This document shows, piece after piece, positions 53,403-61,284 of a DNA stretch of 64,000 nucleotides. The DNA comes from PALSA-926 sp964476835 (GTDB lineage Bacteria > Pseudomonadota > Alphaproteobacteria > Micavibrionales > UBA2020), in NCBI GenBank assembly GCA_964476835.1, contig CAYZCE010000002.1, positions 62,001 through 126,000 of the forward strand, in the 5' to 3' direction. The position numbers and the translations under genes are program-made. The notes beneath the pieces were generated by a model. It was not told where the DNA came from. It was given only the letters and a program-made list of their open reading frames with translations, and did not search any database. Numbering within the stretch: position 1 is the stretch's first letter; every line of letters begins with the position of its first letter.

Positions 53403-54756
53403 TTCCCTCCTCTCGCGCCTGATCCTGCGCATCTCGCTGGTGGTGGCGCTGTCGATCGCGCTGCTCTCCATGCTCATCTACGCGCAGATCGACCGCACGC
53501 TGGAAACCCTGCGCGACCAGACAGTCGAGCAGCAGGCGCGCACCATCGCCGAGCGCCTGGAGCCGGGCGGCGATAACCGCGTCTTTCTCAACCTGCCCAA
53601 GGCGCTGCGCCAGTTCTACGCGCGCGCGGGCAACACGTACCAATACCTCGTGCGCGACGAATTCGGCAGCCGCATCTTCACCTCGCCGATCTCCTTCGGC
53701 GGCGCCTTCCCGCGCCCCAATGCGAAAACGGACGAGGCCGCCTTCGACTTCACCGGCCCCAACGGGCGGCGCTTTTCCGGCTACACGATGAAGACCGAGG
53801 TCGGCGGCCACACGGTCTACGTGCAGGTCGCGCAGACGCTGGCGGGCGCGGACATCTTCTCCGACGACATCACCGACGTCTTCCTCAGCCGCCTGATCTG
53901 GATCGGCATCCCGTTCTACGCGCTGCTGCTGCTGGTCATCACCTGGACGCTCCGGCGCGGCTTGCGCCCGCTGCAGAAGGCCGCGGACGAGGTGAGCCGC
54001 ATCGACGCCACGCGCCTCGACGTGCGCATCGGCGAGGAGGACGTGCCGGCCGAGGTGGTGCCGCTGGTGCGCTCGATCAACTATTCCTTCGCGCGCCTCG
54101 AGCAGTCCATCGCCGAGCAACAGGAGATGACCGAGAACATCGCGCACGAGCTGCGCACGCCCCTCACCATCCTCAAGACGCGCATCGATACGCTGGCGCG
54201 CACCGAGCAGACGGTCAAGCTGTCGCACGACGTGGATTCGCTGATCCGCCTCGTCAACCAGATGCTCGACATGACGCGCCTCGAATACGCCGATACATTG
54301 ACGAAGAAGAGCGTCGACCTCGCCGAAGTGCTGTCGCAGGCCTGCCAGGACTTCTTCCCGCTGTTCATCCGCGCGGGGCGCGAACTGCGCGTGGCCGGCG
54401 TCGAGCGTCCGGTCATGGTGCGCGGCGACAAGGACCTGATCTACCGCGCCATTTGCAACCTGCTCGACAACGCGCTGGCGCACAGCCCCGCGAAGACGCC
54501 GGTCGACGCGACGCTCGAAGGCGTCACCGTCCGCATCACCGACTACGGCGAGAAGATCCCCGCCGCGCGGCGCAGCGCGATCTTCGAGCGTTTCCAGCGC
54601 GGCGGCACGCAGACGGCGCGCAAGGCCGGCATGGGCGTCGGCATCGGGCTTTCCATCGTCACCAAGACGATGGAGGCGCACGGCGGCCACGCCGACCTTA
54701 TTTCCAGCGCCAGCGGCGGCAATACGTTCCGCATGGTTTTTCCGCGCGCGTCGTAA
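53389..54756 (+). CDS. Sensor histidine kinase partner of the OmpR-type regulator
   Basis: 455 residues. Membrane helix near 11-31, a periplasmic sensor of about 130 residues, second helix IWIGIPFYALLLLVITW (about 165-185), HAMP, DHp with His in NIAHELRTPLT and a HATPase with N-box AICNLLDNALAH and G2 GMGVGIGLSIV. The G1 box reads DYGEKIP, somewhat diverged from DxGxGIP. The stimulus is unknown. The stop codon lies inside the second CGTAAG repeat region. Confidence 0.92.
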   Translation: MPQSNSLLSRLILRISLVVALSIALLSMLIYAQIDRTLETLRDQTVEQQARTIAERLEPGGDNRVFLNLPKALRQFYARAGNTYQYLVRDEFGSRIFTSPISFGGAFPRPNAKTDEAAFDFTGPNGRRFSGYTMKTEVGGHTVYVQVAQTLAGADIFSDDITDVFLSRLIWIGIPFYALLLLVITWTLRRGLRPLQKAADEVSRIDATRLDVRIGEEDVPAEVVPLVRSINYSFARLEQSIAEQQEMTENIAHELRTPLTILKTRIDTLARTEQTVKLSHDVDSLIRLVNQMLDMTRLEYADTLTKKSVDLAEVLSQACQDFFPLFIRAGRELRVAGVERPVMVRGDKDLIYRAICNLLDNALAHSPAKTPVDATLEGVTVRITDYGEKIPAARRSAIFERFQRGGTQTARKAGMGVGIGLSIVTKTMEAHGGHADLISSASGGNTFRMVFPRAS

Positions 54757-54768
54757 GCCGTTCGTAAG
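54752..54768 (+). promoter_or_regulatory. CGTAAG direct repeat before the ligase genes
   Basis: CGTAAG-CCGTT-CGTAAG, again with 11-base spacing, at the very end of the kinase gene and 133 bases before the GCS2-type gene. A related TGTAAG follows at 54777. This suggests the two-component system controls the downstream ligase pair. Confidence 0.65.
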
Positions 54769-54824
54769 ACAAATAGTGTAAGATGAGCCCTGCCGCCGTT
54801 CCCGCACTTCGCCCGGGGATAATG

Positions 54825-54854
54825 GCCCGCTTTCGACGCATGCGTCGCGCGGGC
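54825..54854 (+). terminator. Stem-loop between the kinase and ligase genes
   Basis: GCCCGC-TTT-CGACGCATGCGTCG-C-GCGGGC forms a strong hairpin followed by GCTCTTT. The T-run is short; it could be a leaky terminator or a leader structure ahead of the GCS2-type gene. Confidence 0.5.
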
Positions 54855-54900
54855 GCTCTTTAAAAATAATATACACCCTGAAAAAACCGAGGAGTCGCTT

Positions 54901-56181
54901 ATGGCCCAATCCGTGCTGTTTTCCATTTTCCGTTTTCCCCGCCTGCGGCGCGCAATCTCGGGGCTCCGCCGCATTTTCGGCCACAGCGAGGCGCCGGGCG
55001 ACGTCGTCGACAAGATCCGCGCACAACTGGCCTTCCGCCCGAGCGTGCCGCTGACGCTCGGCATCGAATGCGAATTCGGCCTCGTCATGCCGGGCAGCGG
55101 CGATCCGGCGCCGGTCGCGCTCGACATCGTGCGCGCCATCGGCCATCCCGCCGTGCAGCACGAGCTGTACCGCCACATGATCGAGATCACCACGGACGTC
55201 TGCAGCTCGGTGCAGCAGGCGGAGAAGGACCTGAAAGAGCGCCTCGGCCTCATCCGCGCGCAGCTGGAAGGGCGCGGTATCGCGATCATGGGCGCGGGCA
55301 ACCTGCCCGCGCTGACGCCCGAACAGGTCGAGCCGGTCGAGACCGCGCGCTACCAGTCGCTGCGCGACCGGCGCGGCGCGCTATACGACCGCTTCACGAC
55401 GTTGGGCATGCACATCCACATCGGCATGCCGGATGCTGCGGCCTGCGTGCGCTTCCACAATTTCTACATGCACCTGCTGCCGCACCTGATGGCGCTGGCG
55501 GCCAGTTCGCCTTTCGAATACGGGCGCGACACCGGCTTCGCCAGCATCCGCCCCACCGTCACGGAATCCGCGCCGATCGCCGGCCTGCCCTACCACTTCA
55601 ACGACTGGCGGGGATACGAGAACCTCTGCCTCGCCATGGCGCGCGCCGGCTCGATCAGCGACCTCAAGGACCTGTGGTGGGACCTGCGCCCCTGCCCGCG
55701 CTACGGCACGCTCGAGATCCGCGTTTGCGACCAGCCGCCGACCATCGCCGAAGCCGCCGCCATCGGCGCTTTCGTGCATTGCCTCGGCCACTGGTTCGCC
55801 GAGCATCAGGGCTGGCTCGACGAGATGCCGCGCCCCAACACCTGGATCATGCGCGAGAACAAGTGGCGCGCCATGCGCTACGGGCTCGACGCCGAGATCA
55901 TCGTCAACGCCCACGGCGACCGCGTGCCGATCCGCGAAGACATCCTGCGCTGGATCGAGCGCCTGCAGCCTTTCTACCGGAAATTCGGCTACCGCCCGTA
56001 TCAGGCGACGCTGGCCGGCATCGTCGAGAAGGGCAACAGCGCGTCGCGCCAGCGCCGCGTGTGGCAGGCGACCGGGTCGCTCGGCGCCGTCTACGACCAC
56101 TGCATCGAGGAACTGGCCGCCGGCACGCCCCTGTGGGACCGCGTCGACGCGCTGGAGAAGAAAGAAGGAGAACGCGCATGA
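54901..56181 (+). CDS. GCS2-family carboxylate-amine ligase (YbdK-like)
   Basis: 426 residues. After a basic N-terminal extension of about 50 residues comes the glutamate-cysteine ligase 2 fold: TLGIECEFGLVMPG (metal-binding acid pair), HMIEITTDVCSSVQQAEKDL, THIH-like GMHIHIGMPD, RPCPRYGTLEIRVCDQPPT. It joins a carboxylate to an amine with ATP; glutamate plus cysteine is only one option. Good ribosome site (GAGGAG). It overlaps the ATP-grasp gene by 4 bases (ATGA), implying successive steps on one product. Confidence 0.88.
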   Translation: MAQSVLFSIFRFPRLRRAISGLRRIFGHSEAPGDVVDKIRAQLAFRPSVPLTLGIECEFGLVMPGSGDPAPVALDIVRAIGHPAVQHELYRHMIEITTDVCSSVQQAEKDLKERLGLIRAQLEGRGIAIMGAGNLPALTPEQVEPVETARYQSLRDRRGALYDRFTTLGMHIHIGMPDAAACVRFHNFYMHLLPHLMALAASSPFEYGRDTGFASIRPTVTESAPIAGLPYHFNDWRGYENLCLAMARAGSISDLKDLWWDLRPCPRYGTLEIRVCDQPPTIAEAAAIGAFVHCLGHWFAEHQGWLDEMPRPNTWIMRENKWRAMRYGLDAEIIVNAHGDRVPIREDILRWIERLQPFYRKFGYRPYQATLAGIVEKGNSASRQRRVWQATGSLGAVYDHCIEELAAGTPLWDRVDALEKKEGERA

Positions 56182-57128
56182 CCCGGAAAAAGCGCATCGG
56201 CCTCGTCCTGCCGCATCGCGACCCCGCCCGCAACACGGTCGAGGGTAACGGAATCCTGCCCAATGCCGTGCGCGCGGCGCTGGTGGAGGGGCTGCGGGAA
56301 GACGCCGAGATCGTGGAATGCGACCTCTCCCGCGCGACCGTCCGCAACGGGCGCGTCTATGCGGACGGCACCTGCCTCTCCGACCTCGACCTCGTGCACT
56401 GGTACTTCATCACGCACCAGCCGGACAGCTGGCACATGACCGTCCTCGCGACGCTCGCGCAGGCGACGCGCGTGGTGCCGGACCCGGCGGGCACGCTGCT
56501 CGGTCTCGACAAGTTCCACGCGCATACCGCGCTGCGCCTCGCCGGATTGCCGACCGCGGATTTCGCGTTGTTTCCCGCCGACGCGGTGCATGACGCGGCC
56601 GAAGAGCTGTTCAAGGATGGCGGTCCGGTGCTGCTGAAACCGCGCCTCGGCGGCTTCGGCCATGGCATCCACATGGTGAAAAGCGCGCGCGAACTGGTGG
56701 ACGCCGTCGAATACACGCGCTATTTCTCGCCCACGATGCCGCAGATCTTCTGCGAGGTCTTCGCCCCCAACGACATCGCGCGCTGGATCAGCACGACGGT
56801 GATCGGCGGCGAGCTGGTCTACGGCTACCGCAAGAAGCCGGAAAAATTCGTCGACAACTGGAAAGTCTACGACGCCGACAAGATCGGCGGCGGCGTCGAT
56901 TACGCCGATCCCGCCCCGGTGCGAGAGGCTGCGCTGGCCGCCGCGCGCGCATTGGGCTGCGACATCATCGGCTTCGACTTCATTTACGCGGAGAAGGAAG
57001 GCCGCTACCTGATCGTCGACGAGAACACCTTTCCCGGCATGTATCCCACCTGCTTCGCCGCCGCGGGCGGCACATGGGAAGGGCACTTCCTGCGCATGAT
57101 CCGCGCCGCGCTGCGCGGCAGCGGTTGA
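56178..57128 (+). CDS. ATP-grasp ligase (RimK/glutathione synthetase-like)
   Basis: 316 residues. N-terminal pre-ATP-grasp part (MTRKKRIGLVLPHRDPARN, LVHWYFITHQPDSWH), then an ATP-grasp fold with GPVLLKPRLGGFGHGIHMV, FCEVFAPNDIARWI and the metal site IIGFDFIYA / YLIVDENTFPGMYP. Such enzymes make amide bonds via an acyl phosphate. Coupled to the GCS2-type gene, so the two may make a tripeptide-like or otherwise amidated small molecule. Product unknown. Confidence 0.88.
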   Translation: MTRKKRIGLVLPHRDPARNTVEGNGILPNAVRAALVEGLREDAEIVECDLSRATVRNGRVYADGTCLSDLDLVHWYFITHQPDSWHMTVLATLAQATRVVPDPAGTLLGLDKFHAHTALRLAGLPTADFALFPADAVHDAAEELFKDGGPVLLKPRLGGFGHGIHMVKSARELVDAVEYTRYFSPTMPQIFCEVFAPNDIARWISTTVIGGELVYGYRKKPEKFVDNWKVYDADKIGGGVDYADPAPVREAALAAARALGCDIIGFDFIYAEKEGRYLIVDENTFPGMYPTCFAAAGGTWEGHFLRMIRAALRGSG

Positions 57129-57195
57129 AGCGGGCCTTCCCTCCGCGCGCGGAGCCTGCTAACATGGCTGCAGGCTACAACCGGGAGGGACGCGC

Positions 57196-57660
57196 ATGAT
57201 CATCGACCGCAAACGCCGCAGGCTGATCGACGGGGTCGCATTGCTGGCACTGGCCGCCGTGTTCCTCTGGTTCCCCACCGCATTGAAAAAGCCGCGCGAG
57301 GCCTATCACCAGGTCTTGGTCGCGACCGCGCAGATGACCGAGAAGGACCCCTTCCGCGGCGCGCAGATATTGGTGCTCAAGCATAACAGCTATGGCGCGA
57401 TGGGCGTGGTGATCAACCGCGCGCACGACGGCGGGCCGATCAAGAAAAAGAAGGATGTCACCTTCTACGACATCGCCAAGGCGCCGGCCGGCGCGGTGCC
57501 GATGCCGGAGCTGGGCATCGCCTACAAGATCGACGCGGACGACAAGACGGGCATCGTCTACCGCGGCCGCGCCGAATGGGCGCCCGGGCAGCTCGACCGC
57601 GAGTTGGCGAACGGCGCGTGGACGATCATCCCCGCCGACAAGACGATGGTGTTGAAGTAA
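57196..57660 (+). CDS. YqgE/AlgH-like protein with N-terminal membrane anchor
   Basis: 154 residues. A membrane helix (DGVALLALAAVFLWFPTAL) precedes a YqgE/AlgH-like domain: VLKHNSYGAMGVVINRA and YRGRAEWAPGQLDRELANGAWTIIPAD are its hallmarks. Ordinary YqgE is about 185 residues, soluble and cytoplasmic; this one is shorter and anchored, facing the periplasm by prediction. Lies 67 bases after the ATP-grasp gene, so it may belong to that operon. Function unknown. Confidence 0.75.
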   Translation: MIIDRKRRRLIDGVALLALAAVFLWFPTALKKPREAYHQVLVATAQMTEKDPFRGAQILVLKHNSYGAMGVVINRAHDGGPIKKKKDVTFYDIAKAPAGAVPMPELGIAYKIDADDKTGIVYRGRAEWAPGQLDRELANGAWTIIPADKTMVLK

Positions 57661-57666
57661 GACACC

Positions 57667-58773
57667 TTACGGCTTCGGTCCCTGGATCGTGCCGACCTTG
57701 AAGAGCAGCTTCACCTGCGCCTTGGCGTATTCATCCTTCATGCGGTCGACAAGGTCATGCACGCTCGGCGTGTCATGGATGCTGCCGACGCCCTGGCCGG
57801 CCGACCAGACCTTGTTCCAGCTGGCGGCTTCCTTCTCGACGGCCTTGCCGATGAGCTTCGACTTCAGCTTGGCGGCTGCCTTCTTGAAATGCTTGCTGAG
57901 CAGCTTCTGGCCGGTTTGGTTGACAGCGGCGACGATCTTGCTCCACGTGCTCGGCTTGCCCGGCGACATCTTGCCGGTGTTGGGGCCCGCCTTGCGCAGG
58001 TCCTCGATGTTGTAGCCCGCTTCGGCGAGGCTCTTGTCGATGAAGTTCGCCGGTACGCCGCTGATCACGGAGGTGTAGACGAGGTCGGCGGCTGCGGCGT
58101 CGACGATCATCTTCTTGTGTTCGGGGTTGGCGCCCGCTTCGACGGTGCTGATAAAGCGCGTACCCATGTAGGCGAAATCGGCGCCCATCGCTTGCGCGGC
58201 AAGGATGTCGCCGCCCGAAGTCATCGCGCCGGAAAGGATGAGGAGGCCGTCGTAGAACGAGCGGATCTCGTCGATCAGCGCGATCGGGTTCATGGTGCCC
58301 GCGTGGCCGCCGGCGCCCGCTGCGACCGCGATGATGCCGTCGACGCCCGCCGCGATCGCCTTCTTGGCGTGTTCGGCATTGGTGACGTCGTGCAGCACGA
58401 TGCCGCCGTAGGAATGGATCGCGTCGATGACGTCCTGCTTGAGGCCGAGCGAGGTGATGACGACCGGCACCTTGTGCTTGACGAAGAGCGCGACGTCGGC
58501 CGGGCAGCGCGGGTGCTGCAGGATCAGGTTGACCGCATAGGGCGCGATGGTCTTGCCCGGGTTTTGCGCGCGTAAGTCGTCGACGCCTTTGTTCATCTCG
58601 ACCAGCCACTTTTCAAGTTCTTCCGAAGTGCGCTGGTTGAGCGCGGGGAAGCTGCCGACGACGCCTTCCGCGCACGCGGCCAGCGCCAGCGTCGGGTTCG
58701 AGACAAGGAACATCGGCGCCATGATGAGAGGCAGGTCGGTCTTCGATTTCAGGGTCTGGGCGGGAGTCGACAT
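57667..58773 (-). CDS. Nitronate monooxygenase family protein
   Basis: 368 residues from MSTPAQ, which has AAGGA eight bases ahead; the ATG at 58782 directly abuts that site. TIM-barrel flavoprotein with APMFLVSNP, IAVAAGAGGHAGTMN (FMN phosphate and catalytic His region) and MGADFAYMGTRFI. These enzymes oxidise propionate 3-nitronate or related nitronates; class and substrate are not certain here. Monocistronic, or upstream-linked to the GNAT gene 22 bases away. Confidence 0.88.
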   Translation of the reverse strand: MSTPAQTLKSKTDLPLIMAPMFLVSNPTLALAACAEGVVGSFPALNQRTSEELEKWLVEMNKGVDDLRAQNPGKTIAPYAVNLILQHPRCPADVALFVKHKVPVVITSLGLKQDVIDAIHSYGGIVLHDVTNAEHAKKAIAAGVDGIIAVAAGAGGHAGTMNPIALIDEIRSFYDGLLILSGAMTSGGDILAAQAMGADFAYMGTRFISTVEAGANPEHKKMIVDAAAADLVYTSVISGVPANFIDKSLAEAGYNIEDLRKAGPNTGKMSPGKPSTWSKIVAAVNQTGQKLLSKHFKKAAAKLKSKLIGKAVEKEAASWNKVWSAGQGVGSIHDTPSVHDLVDRMKDEYAKAQVKLLFKVGTIQGPKP

Positions 58774-58795
58774 GGGTTTCATTCCTTCTGTCTGT

Positions 58796-59224
58796 TTAAA
58801 GGGCTTTGCGCATTTTGACGTGCGGGATGGAGAGGGAGTCGTAGATACCGCCTTCGGCCGCGTAACCGAGCTTCTCGTAGAAGCCGGCGGCCGCGAGGCG
58901 TGCGCTCATTTCGATGGACTGTGCACCGAGGCCGCGCGCGTGGGCTTCGGCATAAGAAACCAGACCGCGCCCGAGGCCGCGTTGCTGCTGTTCCGTATCG
59001 ACGCACATCTGGCGCAGCTTGAGGGTTTGCGCAGGACACGGCTCGAGCATCAGGGAGGCGACGGGAGATCCGTCCTTGAATGCCGCGAAGATCAGCACGC
59101 CGGGCTGGAGGGTGCGGTCCTCGGCCGTCAGCGTCAGGCCGAGCGGACGACGCAAGACGCGCTCACGCAGGTCATCGACCTGCGCGTGCTGAGGGCTGCC
59201 ATGCTGAACAATCGTATATTCCAT
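58796..59224 (-). CDS. GNAT-family N-acetyltransferase
   Basis: 142 residues. Acetyl-CoA motif RQMCVDTEQQQRGLGRGLVSYAE (Q/R-x-x-G-x-G/A) and C-terminal FYEKLGYAAEGGIYDSLSIPHVKM, resembling the ElaA/YjcF branch. Substrate unknown. Lies just upstream of the nitronate monooxygenase gene on the same strand, 22 bases apart. Confidence 0.88.
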   Translation of the reverse strand: MEYTIVQHGSPQHAQVDDLRERVLRRPLGLTLTAEDRTLQPGVLIFAAFKDGSPVASLMLEPCPAQTLKLRQMCVDTEQQQRGLGRGLVSYAEAHARGLGAQSIEMSARLAAAGFYEKLGYAAEGGIYDSLSIPHVKMRKAL

Positions 59225-59281
59225 TGCCGCTTAATTTATATGGTAAAAAGAGAAAAGGCAAGCTCGAAAAACCGTTTTATA

Positions 59282-60094
59282 TCAAGGCCATTTTGCTTCC
59301 GGCGGCAGGGACATCAGGATCGCTTCAGGATTCCCGCCGGTCTTGAGGCCGAACTGGGTGCCACGGTCGTAGAGCAGGTTGAACTCGGCGTAGCGGCCGC
59401 GGCGGACGAGTTGATGCTCGCGCTGCTCGGGCGTCCATGGCTTTTGCATGTGGCGGCGGACGATCCTGGGGTAGATGTCGAGGAAGGCGCGGCCGACATC
59501 TTGCGTGAAGGCGAAGTCCTTTTCGGGAGATCCGCTCTCGAGGTAATCATAGAAAATCCCGCCCACACCGCGCGCCTCGCCGCGATGCGGCAGGAAGAAA
59601 TATTCGTCGCACCACTTCTTGAATTTGGGGTAATAGGTCGCGTCCGTCTTGTCGCAGGCGGCCTTGAAAGCGGCGTGGAAATCGGCGGTGTCTTCGTCGT
59701 TGGCGACCATCGGCGTCAGGTCGGCGCCGCCGCCGAACCATGCCTTGGACGTGACGATGTGGCGCGTGTTCATGTGCACCGCCGGCACCAGCGGGGAGCG
59801 CATGTGCGCGACGAGGCTGATGCCGGTCGCGAAGAAATTGCCGTCGCCCGCCGCGCCGGGGATCTGCTTGCGGAATTCTTCCGAGAACTGGCCGGAGACG
59901 GTCGAGACGTTGACGCCGACCTTCTCGAACACGTGACCCCGCATGACCGACATCACGCCGCCCCCGCCGCCCTCGCGCGTCCAGGCCTTGCGCTCGAATG
60001 TGGCGGCGCTGCCCATGTCGGATTCTATCGCCTCAAACGCCGCGCAGATCTGGTCGCGCAGGGAGATGAACCAGCTTTCCGCTTTTTCTTTCAT
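59282..60094 (-). CDS. hemF: Oxygen-dependent coproporphyrinogen III oxidase HemF
   Basis: 270 residues from MKEKAESW, with AAGGAGG ahead. Signatures: WTREGGGGGVMSVMRG, TGISLVAHMRSPLVPAVHMNTR, WFGGGADLTP and GRYAEFNLLYDRGT. Converts coproporphyrinogen III to protoporphyrinogen IX with O2 in haem synthesis. A HemN-like radical SAM gene about 7 kb away could be the anaerobic counterpart. Confidence 0.95.
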   Translation of the reverse strand: MKEKAESWFISLRDQICAAFEAIESDMGSAATFERKAWTREGGGGGVMSVMRGHVFEKVGVNVSTVSGQFSEEFRKQIPGAAGDGNFFATGISLVAHMRSPLVPAVHMNTRHIVTSKAWFGGGADLTPMVANDEDTADFHAAFKAACDKTDATYYPKFKKWCDEYFFLPHRGEARGVGGIFYDYLESGSPEKDFAFTQDVGRAFLDIYPRIVRRHMQKPWTPEQREHQLVRRGRYAEFNLLYDRGTQFGLKTGGNPEAILMSLPPEAKWP

Positions 60095-60149
60095 GTGAGC
60101 CTCCTTGAATGGGCGATACCCTAGCACAGGGCAACCCCCGGCGCTTGAT

Positions 60150-60605
60150 TTAAGTCATGCCCGGAAAGCGGCCAACCTGTCGCAGCGCCTCGCCCAACAC
60201 CAGCGTCGCGGCGACGGCCACGTTGAGCGAGCGCATCCCCGCCGCCATTGGGATGGTCACCGCCGCCTCGCAGGCATCGCGCACCGCGTCCGGCACCCCG
60301 GCGCTTTCGCGACCGGCGAGCAGGATGTCCGTGGATTCAAAGCGGAAATCGAGGAACGGCACCGCCGCCTTGGTCGACATCAGCACCAGCCTTCCCGGCT
60401 TCTGCGCCCGGAAGGCGTCCCAGCTGGCGTGGCGGGTGAGGTCGAGGCTGTCGATATAGTCCATCCCCGCCCGTTTCAGGCTTTTGTCAGAAAGCGGGAA
60501 GCCGCATGGCTCGATGATATCCATCCCCACCCCGAGGCAGGCGCAGAGCCGCATGAGGGTGCCGGTGTTCTGGGGGATGTCGGGCTGATAGAGGGCGAGG
60601 CGCAT
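60150..60605 (-). CDS. trmL: tRNA (cytidine/uridine-34-2'-O)-methyltransferase TrmL
   Basis: 151 residues, standard for TrmL. SPOUT fold: LYQPDIPQNTGTLMRLCACLG at the N-terminus and the knotted SAM site LLAGRESAGVP and IPMAAGMRSLNVAVAATLVLGEALRQ. Methylates the wobble base of leucine tRNAs. It lies between hemF and the divergent bc1 operon. Confidence 0.95.
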   Translation of the reverse strand: MRLALYQPDIPQNTGTLMRLCACLGVGMDIIEPCGFPLSDKSLKRAGMDYIDSLDLTRHASWDAFRAQKPGRLVLMSTKAAVPFLDFRFESTDILLAGRESAGVPDAVRDACEAAVTIPMAAGMRSLNVAVAATLVLGEALRQVGRFPGMT

Positions 60606-60732
60606 TCTACATAATCCTCCGCGATTTTTGGCGCGGTCTCCATGTGTTCTCTTTTATTTTCTGTGGCTTGAGCGTACTATCTTCCGTCGAACAGTGTCGA
60701 CTGTTTTCCACCTCGAGAGAAAGATTCAAAAT
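60606..60732 (+). promoter_or_regulatory. Divergent region before the bc1 operon
   Basis: 127 bases between trmL and petA. It contains the dyad AACAGT-GTCG-ACTGTT (60690-60705), which could be an operator or leader hairpin. No clear FNR or RegA-type site was found. Confidence 0.4.
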
Positions 60733-61266
60733 ATGGATTCAACGACGAAAAAGGGCGGCACGCGCCGCGATTTCCTGTACCTGACGGCAGGCGCGATGGG
60801 CGCGGTCGGCGCAGGCTCCGCTTTGTGGCCATTCGTGGACAGCATGAACCCCGCCGCCGACACGCTGGCGCTGGCGACCGCGGAAGTCGACATCAGCAAG
60901 GTCGAGGTCGGCTCCGCCATCACCGCCGTCTGGCGCGGCGCGCCGGTCTTCATCCGCCACCGCACCGCGGACGAGATCGCGCAAGCGCGCGCCGTCAGCA
61001 TGGACGAGCTGCGCGACCCGCAAACCGACGAACAACGCACCAAGAAGCCCGAATGGCTGATCGTCAAGGGCGTCTGCACGCATCTCGGCTGCATCCCGCT
61101 CGGCACCAAGCCCGGCCAGCCGCGCGGCGATTTCGGCGGCTGGTTCTGCCCCTGCCACGGCTCGCACTACGACACCGCCGGCCGCATCCGCAAGGGACCG
61201 GCGCCCAAGAACCTGCTCGTCCCCGCTTATGAATTCGTGACCGACACGCTCGTTCGCATCGGCTAA
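60733..61266 (+). CDS. petA: Ubiquinol-cytochrome c reductase iron-sulfur subunit
   Basis: 177 residues. Twin-arginine signal anchor TRRDFLYLTAGAMGAVGAG (Tat-dependent, uncleaved), then the Rieske fold with 2Fe-2S ligands in VCTHLGCIPLG and CPCHGSHYD. Moves electrons from ubiquinol to cytochrome c1. First gene of the petABC operon. A longer frame starting at a TTG (60628) has no ribosome site. Confidence 0.95.
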   Translation: MDSTTKKGGTRRDFLYLTAGAMGAVGAGSALWPFVDSMNPAADTLALATAEVDISKVEVGSAITAVWRGAPVFIRHRTADEIAQARAVSMDELRDPQTDEQRTKKPEWLIVKGVCTHLGCIPLGTKPGQPRGDFGGWFCPCHGSHYDTAGRIRKGPAPKNLLVPAYEFVTDTLVRIG

Positions 61267-61284
61267 TTTAGAGGAATAAACGCA

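Noticed and set aside
54901..56181. Classical glutathione-synthesis GshA
   Set aside because: The motifs fit the GCS2/YbdK family, whose members have varied substrates; glutathione synthesis cannot be claimed from this sequence.
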